NCBI GenBank assembly: GCA_015767395.1
Contig: JADWMI010000008.1
Location: 3,954 to 16,250 of the forward strand
Reading direction: 5' to 3'
From: Bacteroidota bacterium
GTDB taxonomy: Bacteria; Bacteroidota; Bacteroidia; Flavobacteriales; Flavobacteriaceae
Length of the DNA: 12,297 nt
Below, one piece after another: positions 7,394-12,297 of the stretch (the stretch's first letter is position 1; each line of letters begins with the position of its first letter). The notes beneath the pieces were generated by a model, which had not been told where the DNA came from, ran no database searches, and saw only the letters and a program-made list of their open reading frames with translations. A program made the position numbers and the translations under genes.

Positions 7394-7467
7394 TTGTATA
7401 TTGAAGTGTGTATTTATGATAAAAATCACTCTGTAACTATTGTTACCATAAACAAATATTTCAAAAA

Positions 7468-8145
7468 ATGGATAAAGAAGCTATTTATAAATTGTTGGAT
7501 GATAATAAGAACCCAAGAGGTATTGAAAACTGGAATAAAATGGAGATTCAAGATTGGTCTAGCTTTGGAATTGGTTTAACACAGCTTAAGAAATTGGCCA
7601 AACAAATTGGGAGAAATCACGATTTGGCACAAGTACTTTGGAAAGAACCTAATTACGATGTTAAAACAATGGCTATCTTAACTGAAGAGCCAAAAAAAGT
7701 AAATCAAACGCAAATTGAAGAGATGGTAAATGATGTTGGTATGTGGATAATGAGTCATACCTGGGTGCAAAATTTGTTTTGTAAAGTGCCTTTTTCCAAG
7801 GTGCTTGCAGAGGATTGGAGAGTTTCTAAAAACGATGTAAAAAGGCGTTGTGGCTATAGTTATTTGTATTATTTATCAAAAGATTCTAAAACGCCTGACG
7901 CTTATTTTACACCCATTTTAGATGAAATTAAGCGACAAATTCAACTTGAAGAAAATTATGTGAAAGATGCAATGAACAATGCTTTATTCGCAATTGGTCA
8001 GCGCTCAAAAGAAATGAATGCCCTGTGTATCTCAATTGCAGAGGATGTGGGGAGAATTTCAGTTTATTATGGCGATAATTCTTGTGAAGCAGTGGATGTA
8101 ATAAAGCATTTAACTTCAGAAAGAATGAAAAAGAAATTTTCTTAA
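7468..8145 (+). CDS. AlkD-like DNA alkylation repair family protein (HEAT-like repeats), possibly without glycosylase activity
   Basis: The 225-residue all-helical protein resembles the DNA alkylation repair (AlkD) superfamily, whose members wrap DNA with HEAT-like repeats and excise N3- and N7-alkylated bases. HDLAQVLWKEPNYDVKTMAILT (51-72) matches the helix pair that AlkD has before its active site. GMWIMSH (91-97) occupies the place of SWWDSVD in Bacillus cereus AlkD, KRRCGYSYLYYL (125-136) the place of its Arg148 helix, and VKDAMNNALFAIGQ (165-178) the place of its Trp187 helix. On this alignment by eye, Trp109 and Arg148 are kept (Trp93, Arg127), while the catalytic Asp113 becomes His97 and Trp187 becomes Asn171. 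It may therefore be a DNA-binding relative such as AlkD2 and not an active glycosylase. The ATG at 7468 is the first plausible start. It lies 24 bases upstream of comEC on the same strand. Confidence 0.78.
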   Translation: MDKEAIYKLLDDNKNPRGIENWNKMEIQDWSSFGIGLTQLKKLAKQIGRNHDLAQVLWKEPNYDVKTMAILTEEPKKVNQTQIEEMVNDVGMWIMSHTWVQNLFCKVPFSKVLAEDWRVSKNDVKRRCGYSYLYYLSKDSKTPDAYFTPILDEIKRQIQLEENYVKDAMNNALFAIGQRSKEMNALCISIAEDVGRISVYYGDNSCEAVDVIKHLTSERMKKKFS

Positions 8146-8169
8146 TTTTTTTTGTAGCTTTATAGAGCT

Positions 8170-10212
8170 ATGACAAAGTTTTTGAAATTCATTCCTGTTC
8201 AACTTACTTTATGCCTTGTTTTGGGTATTTTATTTGGCTATTATTTTGAGTTTGAGCCAAATATTTTATTTATTATTTCGGGTTCAATAGTCCTAATATT
8301 TTCGGTAGTTTACTATGCTGCAGATAAAAATTTTGAACCTTCAATGTTATTTGTAGCGGTAACTTTTATTCTTTCTTTTTTTATTGGAATTGCTGCAATT
8401 ACCTTTAAAAATGAGGAAAACAACAAAAAATTTTATGGGAATCAAAAGGAATTCTCTGTTGAGAGTTCGCAAACAGCAACACTTATCATTTCTAAAATAT
8501 TAAAACCAACGGCGTATTACAATAGATATGAAGCCGAAATGGTTCAATTAAATTTAGAAAAAGTTAGCAGTAAAATTTTAGTGAACATTTCAAAAGACAG
8601 TACTTTTAAGGGCTTAACTGTTGATGATAGATTATTAGTGAATACTTTATTAAGTGAAATTCCATTGCCTAAAAATCCGTATGGTTTTAACTATAAGAAT
8701 TATTTAAAAAACCATCAAATTCACCATCAAATTTATTTAGCGAAATCTCAATTTTTAAACTTAGATAGGCGGAACACAAGTATCAAGGGTTTGGCAGCTG
8801 ACGTTCGTGAATCTATTAATATTGCATTGAAAAAGAAAGGATTTAAAGATAATGAATTGGCTGTGATAAATGCCTTGTTATTGGGTCAGCGGCAGGATAT
8901 TTCAAGTGAATTAATGCAAAGTTACGTTGGTGCCGGAGCCATTCACATATTGGCAGTCTCAGGTTTACATGTTGGAATTATTTTGTTAATCCTCACTTTC
9001 TTGTTGAAGCCTTTAAATTATTTAAAAAATGGAAAAATAATGGCTTCTGTAAGTATTGTTATTTTATTGTGGATGTTTGCAATCCTTGCTGGCTTGTCAG
9101 CTTCAGTAGTAAGGGCTGTGACGATGTTTTCTGCCATTGCTATTGGAATGTATTCAAATAGAATTACAAACATCTACAACACCTTAGTAATCTCTATGTT
9201 TCTTTTATTGCTAATAAATCCTTTTTATTTGTTTGAAGTGGGATTTCAGTTAAGTTATCTGGCGGTTTTTGCGATTGTTTGGATACAACCAAAAATTTAT
9301 CGTTTATGGCAACCAAAGCTATGGATCGCAGATAAATTTTGGCAATTGTTTACAGTTTCTATGGCGGCTCAAATTGGGGTTTTACCACTAAGTTTGTATT
9401 ATTTTCATCAGTTTCCAGGCTTGTTTTTTATTTCTAATTTGGTAATTATTCCATTTTTAGGAATTATATTAATCTCAGGTGTATTAGTCATGCTACTAGC
9501 AGTTTTGGATTTATTACCCCAAATATTGAGCGATGGTTATATTTTTGTAATTCATCAAATGAATAATTTTATAAGTTGGATTTCGAATCAGCAGGTTTTT
9601 ATCATTCAAAATATTACCTTTTCATTTGCTATGCTTTTAGCATTTTATGTGGTTATATTTTTCATGTTAAAATGGACTGAAAAAAAGAATTTTCAAAGAT
9701 TGGTACTTGTATTGGTTTCAATAATGGTGTTGCAATCTGTTTTTATTTTTGAAAAACAGCGGTTAAATGCAGCACATGATTTTATAGTTTTTAATAAAAG
9801 TAGAGAAAGCGTTATTGGAAAACGCTTGGGAAATAAGTTGCTAATTGACTCTTCAATTTCAGATATTTCAAAAAACGAATATCTTATTAGAAATTATTTG
9901 GTTGGGACTGGGCTTGATTCGATTTCAACTTCAACTGAAACACAAAATTTACAGCATTTTAAAAATGAGACCATATTGTTAATAGATAGTTTGGGACTTT
10001 ATAAGTTGAGTTCTATAAAGCCTACAATTGTCGTTTTAAGGCAGTCTCCGAAAATAAATTTAGACAGATTGTTAAATACCATTCAACCCAGATTAATTAT
10101 AGCTGATGGATCAAATTATAAAAGCTATGTTTCGAAATGGAAAGAAAGTTGTATTAAAAATAAAACGCCGTTTCACAGTACAATGCAAAACGGCGCTTTT
10201 ATATTAAATTAA
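8170..10212 (+). CDS. comEC: ComEC/Rec2 family DNA-uptake membrane channel
   Basis: ComEC is the inner-membrane channel that carries single-stranded DNA into the cytoplasm during natural transformation. The 680 residues begin with two to three helices (about 8-80), followed by the soluble DUF4131/OB-type domain at about 90-195. The Competence domain spans about 228-500. Its hallmark GAGAIHILAVSGLHVGI is at 254-270, with SASVVRA at 310-316 and GFQLSYLAV at 358-366. A final helix at about 508-526 leads to a C-terminal soluble part of about 150 residues. Longer ComEC proteins carry a metallo-beta-lactamase domain there. Here no HxHxDH motif is visible, though the end (NTIQPRLIIADG...FHSTMQNGAFIL) still looks like the end of that fold. 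The start at 8170 is the first ATG after the upstream stop. A weak TAGCTTTA (8155-8162) could be a -7 element, or the gene may be cotranscribed with the AlkD-like gene. ComEC alone does not show that the cell is competent. Confidence 0.93.
   Translation: MTKFLKFIPVQLTLCLVLGILFGYYFEFEPNILFIISGSIVLIFSVVYYAADKNFEPSMLFVAVTFILSFFIGIAAITFKNEENNKKFYGNQKEFSVESSQTATLIISKILKPTAYYNRYEAEMVQLNLEKVSSKILVNISKDSTFKGLTVDDRLLVNTLLSEIPLPKNPYGFNYKNYLKNHQIHHQIYLAKSQFLNLDRRNTSIKGLAADVRESINIALKKKGFKDNELAVINALLLGQRQDISSELMQSYVGAGAIHILAVSGLHVGIILLILTFLLKPLNYLKNGKIMASVSIVILLWMFAILAGLSASVVRAVTMFSAIAIGMYSNRITNIYNTLVISMFLLLLINPFYLFEVGFQLSYLAVFAIVWIQPKIYRLWQPKLWIADKFWQLFTVSMAAQIGVLPLSLYYFHQFPGLFFISNLVIIPFLGIILISGVLVMLLAVLDLLPQILSDGYIFVIHQMNNFISWISNQQVFIIQNITFSFAMLLAFYVVIFFMLKWTEKKNFQRLVLVLVSIMVLQSVFIFEKQRLNAAHDFIVFNKSRESVIGKRLGNKLLIDSSISDISKNEYLIRNYLVGTGLDSISTSTETQNLQHFKNETILLIDSLGLYKLSSIKPTIVVLRQSPKINLDRLLNTIQPRLIIADGSNYKSYVSKWKESCIKNKTPFHSTMQNGAFILN
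10166..10195. terminator. Bidirectional terminator-like hairpin inside the 3' end of comEC
   Basis: An 8-bp GC-rich inverted repeat (10166-10173 CGCCGTTT and 10188-10195 AAACGGCG) has a 14-base loop. On the plus strand it is followed by CTTTTATATT; on the minus strand by TTTTATTTTTAA. The minus-strand form is the better terminator and would end the thioredoxin-like transcript, whose stop is at 10219. On the plus strand it falls inside the last 16 codons of comEC. The gap between the two convergent stops is only 6 bases, so there is no room for a terminator between them. Confidence 0.6.
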
Positions 10213-10218
10213 TGATTG

Positions 10219-10758
10219 TTATTCCTTAAAAGTAGGTACAAAATTAGCGTTGTATTTTTCCCACTCTTCACTTGTTTTAATATTTTTATACTCATTAGAA
10301 GCAAATAATTTAACTAAAACCTCAAATTGAGGAACTGTCTTGTATCCAGGAATTGGGGTAATTAAATTTCCCTCTTCATCTAAAAACAGCACTGTCGGAA
10401 AAGATCTTATCCCAAAAACTTGAGAAATTTCATGAGAACCATTTCGCCCACTTTTGTTGGGTACATAACTTGGGTTGCCATATTTTTTTCCTTTATAAGT
10501 AACCGATTCATTACCTTCAGCATTGAATTTTACGGCGTAATAATGCTCATTCATGTATTCGGCTACATCTGGATTGCTGAACGTATCTTTATCCATTTTT
10601 TTACACCATCCACACCAATCGGTATAGCTGTCAATAAATATTTTTTTTGGTGATTTTTCTTGCGCATCTAGCGCTTCTTGGAATGTTACCCATTTAATTT
10701 CCTGAGCGGATATTGAAACACTAAATATGATAAATACAAAAACTATTAATTTTTTCAT
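10219..10758 (-). CDS. Secreted thioredoxin-fold protein with a CGWC active site
   Basis: This 179-residue protein has a signal peptide (MKKLIVFVFIIFSVSISAQ) and a thioredoxin domain. The active site is DWCGWCKKMDKDTF, with redox cysteines Cys49 and Cys52, and the cis-proline is Pro121 in RSFPTVLFLDEEGN. CGWC and the following KKMD resemble the DsbD gamma-domain and SoxW-like group more than cytoplasmic thioredoxin (CGPC). It probably acts as a thiol reductant or exchange protein in the periplasm. Between the strand at 74-79 and the cis-proline strand is an extra segment at about 82-108, rich in Gly, Asn, Lys and Tyr (KGKKYGNP, NKSGRNGSHE), that a minimal thioredoxin lacks. The gene lies 63 bases downstream of the POT carrier gene on the same strand, with its own candidate -7 element in the gap. 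No DsbD-like partner is in the window. Confidence 0.9.
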   Translation of the reverse strand: MKKLIVFVFIIFSVSISAQEIKWVTFQEALDAQEKSPKKIFIDSYTDWCGWCKKMDKDTFSNPDVAEYMNEHYYAVKFNAEGNESVTYKGKKYGNPSYVPNKSGRNGSHEISQVFGIRSFPTVLFLDEEGNLITPIPGYKTVPQFEVLVKLFASNEYKNIKTSEEWEKYNANFVPTFKE

Positions 10759-10797
10759 TTTTTAAACTATTTATAAAGTTTGACGCAAAAACATTGC

Positions 10798-10805
10798 CAA
10801 ATTTA
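10798..10805 (-). promoter_or_regulatory. Candidate -7 promoter element for the thioredoxin-like gene
   Basis: On the minus strand the bases read TAAATTTG, an exact TAnnTTTG match, lying between the POT carrier stop (10822) and the thioredoxin-like start (10758). It would give a leader of about 33 bases. No clear TTG -33 box is seen. If active, the thioredoxin-like gene has its own promoter and does not depend only on the upstream gene. Confidence 0.45.
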
Positions 10806-10821
10806 CAAGTACTCGGTAAAT

Positions 10822-12297
10822 TTATTTTACGCCGTGCATTAATTTTTTCAAAACAGGATTCATTAAAAATGCAATCACACCAATAATCATAGGTACAAAT
10901 GTGAATATTAAAAAGAATGTAGAGATGTCATAGGTTGCGGTAATATCATCAATCATAGCACCCATTTTACCCGATGTTTTGTTTCCAATGGCCAATGCCA
11001 AATACCAAACGCCAAACATAAAAGCAATCATACGCGCGGGTACTAATTTACTCACATATGAAAGTCCAACTGGTGATACGCACAACTCACCCAAGGTATG
11101 GAATAAATAAGCCCAGATTAACCAAACAATGCTTACCGAAGCTGTTTTAGCTCCTTGTGGTATGCCAGCAGAGCCATAGGCTAAGAATGCAAAACCAAAC
11201 CCTAATAGAAATAAGCCAATTGCATATTTGTTAGCAGGCTTGGGATTGTATTTACTTTCCCACCATTTTGAAAATAAAGGTGCAAAAGCAATGATGAATA
11301 ATGAATTCAAAATTAAAAACCAGGTGGCAGGTATTTCAATTTCATTTTCTTTTTTTCTAACTATTGTAGCATCAATATTGGTATTAATGGCAGCTGCTTG
11401 TTCAGTAGTTAAATATTTGTAATTCACCCCTTTCTTGTCAAGATCAATAATAGCAACTTTATCGTTTTGGACAAAATCATTCGAAGATCTAATGACGGTG
11501 TTATTTTCAATTAAGATTGCATTTTCAGGAACGTTTGTTTCTGAAGTAATGGCAAACGTTTTTAAGGATTCTTCGCCTTTGTCATTTGTTTCAGTAACCT
11601 GATATGTTTGATAAGAAATTTCATAAGAGTAGGTGTTGAAATTATTGTAAATTTTCCAAACTACAATTCCCCAAATTAATAAAAAACTAAACCCTAAAAT
11701 TAAGTTTGATAAAAAATATTTTTTGAAAGTCTGTTTGAATAATAAGAACAAAACCCATGTAATGATAGCAATAGGAACTACTGTAATAATAATGTCAACA
11801 ATGTTGAATATTAAGGCTGAATTTCCAGATAAAATACGGCTTGTATAATCTTTTGCAAAAATACTCATCGATCCACCAGCTTGTTCAAATGAAGCCCAGA
11901 AGAAAATAATAAAGAAAGCAAAAATCACCACCGCCAACATTTTATCTCTTGTTATTGGACTATACCTAATAATTCTTGAACCCAATAAATAAATAAATAA
12001 AATAAGCGTAACAATAATGGTTTGATTCGAAAAATCAGTACCACCAAAACTCAGCATATTAAAATCGCCGATTTTTGATAAAGGATCGTTAATTACCCAA
12101 GTCAAACCTGCAACAGCAACGATAACAATAAGAATTTTATCTAATAAAGTAAACGGATTTAATTTGTCCTCAATTTTTGTGTGGTCATCTGTTTCTATGG
12201 TTTTGTCTTCTTTGTTTGGTTTGCTCCCAGCTTCACCAAAAATCCCTTGTGCCAAGGTGAATTGCAACAATCCTAAAAGCATAAATATACCAGCCAA
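10822..12297 (-). CDS. POT/PTR2 family proton-dependent peptide transporter (N-terminus beyond window edge)
   Basis: This is an inner-membrane major facilitator carrier that imports di- and tripeptides with protons. 491 residues and the true C-terminus are present; the first five or so helices lie beyond position 12297. The codon that opens the fragment is internal and not the start. By comparison with other POT proteins, helix 6 is at about 2-18, the extra helices HA and HB at 52-68 and 92-108, and helix 7 at 118-148, holding FWASFEQAGG with the coupling glutamate Glu138. Helix 8 is at 326-344, helix 9 at 357-374, helix 10 at 386-418 with the signature GELCVSPVGLS (Glu404), and helices 11-12 follow to about 478. 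Between helices 7 and 8 lies an insertion of about 150 residues: two further helices (about 160-187 and 196-214) and a soluble loop at 216-322. The thioredoxin-like gene follows after 63 bases. Confidence 0.93.
   Translation of the reverse strand: MAGIFMLLGLLQFTLAQGIFGEAGSKPNKEDKTIETDDHTKIEDKLNPFTLLDKILIVIVAVAGLTWVINDPLSKIGDFNMLSFGGTDFSNQTIIVTLILFIYLLGSRIIRYSPITRDKMLAVVIFAFFIIFFWASFEQAGGSMSIFAKDYTSRILSGNSALIFNIVDIIITVVPIAIITWVLFLLFKQTFKKYFLSNLILGFSFLLIWGIVVWKIYNNFNTYSYEISYQTYQVTETNDKGEESLKTFAITSETNVPENAILIENNTVIRSSNDFVQNDKVAIIDLDKKGVNYKYLTTEQAAAINTNIDATIVRKKENEIEIPATWFLILNSLFIIAFAPLFSKWWESKYNPKPANKYAIGLFLLGFGFAFLAYGSAGIPQGAKTASVSIVWLIWAYLFHTLGELCVSPVGLSYVSKLVPARMIAFMFGVWYLALAIGNKTSGKMGAMIDDITATYDISTFFLIFTFVPMIIGVIAFLMNPVLKKLMHGVK

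Noticed and set aside
7433..7446. Short palindrome GTAAC-TATT-GTTAC upstream of the AlkD-like gene, considered as an operator.
   Set aside because: Five base pairs per arm in AT-rich DNA is weak, there is no second copy in the window, and no nearby regulator gene exists.
1..12297. Search for mobile elements, CRISPR repeats, toxin-antitoxin pairs, tRNA or rRNA genes.
   Set aside because: No transposase or integrase, no spaced direct repeats, no paired small genes and no cloverleaf-like sequence were seen; gene spacing is tight and base composition uniform.

Overview
The window reads as ordinary chromosomal DNA of a marine-type Flavobacteriaceae member (phylum Bacteroidota). The evidence is the strong AT bias, AA/TT-rich codons, few Shine-Dalgarno sites, three copies of the Bacteroidota -7 promoter element TAnnTTTG placed just upstream of genes, and proteins of flavobacterial type: a Tsp-like protease, a ComEC without a metal-binding beta-lactamase site, and a POT carrier with a large insertion. 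I see no rRNA, tRNA, CRISPR array, transposase, phage gene or integration site.

Layout. Positions 1-683 (minus) hold the N-terminal part of an ABC transporter permease of the DppC/OppC type, cut by the window edge. Directly upstream of it on the same strand is a periplasmic S41 tail-specific protease (723-2834), and upstream of that a small secreted protein with a FWLGEW motif (2904-3410). A divergent promoter region then leads into a plus-strand cluster: surE nucleotidase, a three-helix membrane protein of unknown function, lpxB (lipid A disaccharide synthase) and a DUF502 membrane protein. The cluster ends at a perfect 17-bp bidirectional terminator (6417-6454), shared with a convergent secreted protein of unknown function (6476-7363). 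A second divergent region precedes an AlkD-like HEAT-repeat protein (7468-8145) and comEC (8170-10212). The comEC end faces a secreted thioredoxin-like protein (10219-10758), with a terminator-like hairpin inside the last comEC codons. Upstream of the thioredoxin gene on the minus strand is the C-terminal two thirds of a POT-family peptide/proton symporter, cut by the right edge.

Function. Most genes concern the cell envelope: outer-membrane lipid A synthesis (lpxB), periplasmic proteolysis (the protease), uptake of peptides or similar solutes (permease, POT carrier), periplasmic thiol redox (thioredoxin-like protein) and DNA uptake (comEC). They look like adjacent housekeeping units and not one pathway.

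I did not find a convincing new system. The points most worth a second look are the internal duplication in the 6476-7363 protein, the large insertions in both transporters, the loss of expected catalytic residues in the AlkD-like protein, the vestigial C-terminal domain of ComEC, and two terminator-like hairpins that lie within coding sequence.
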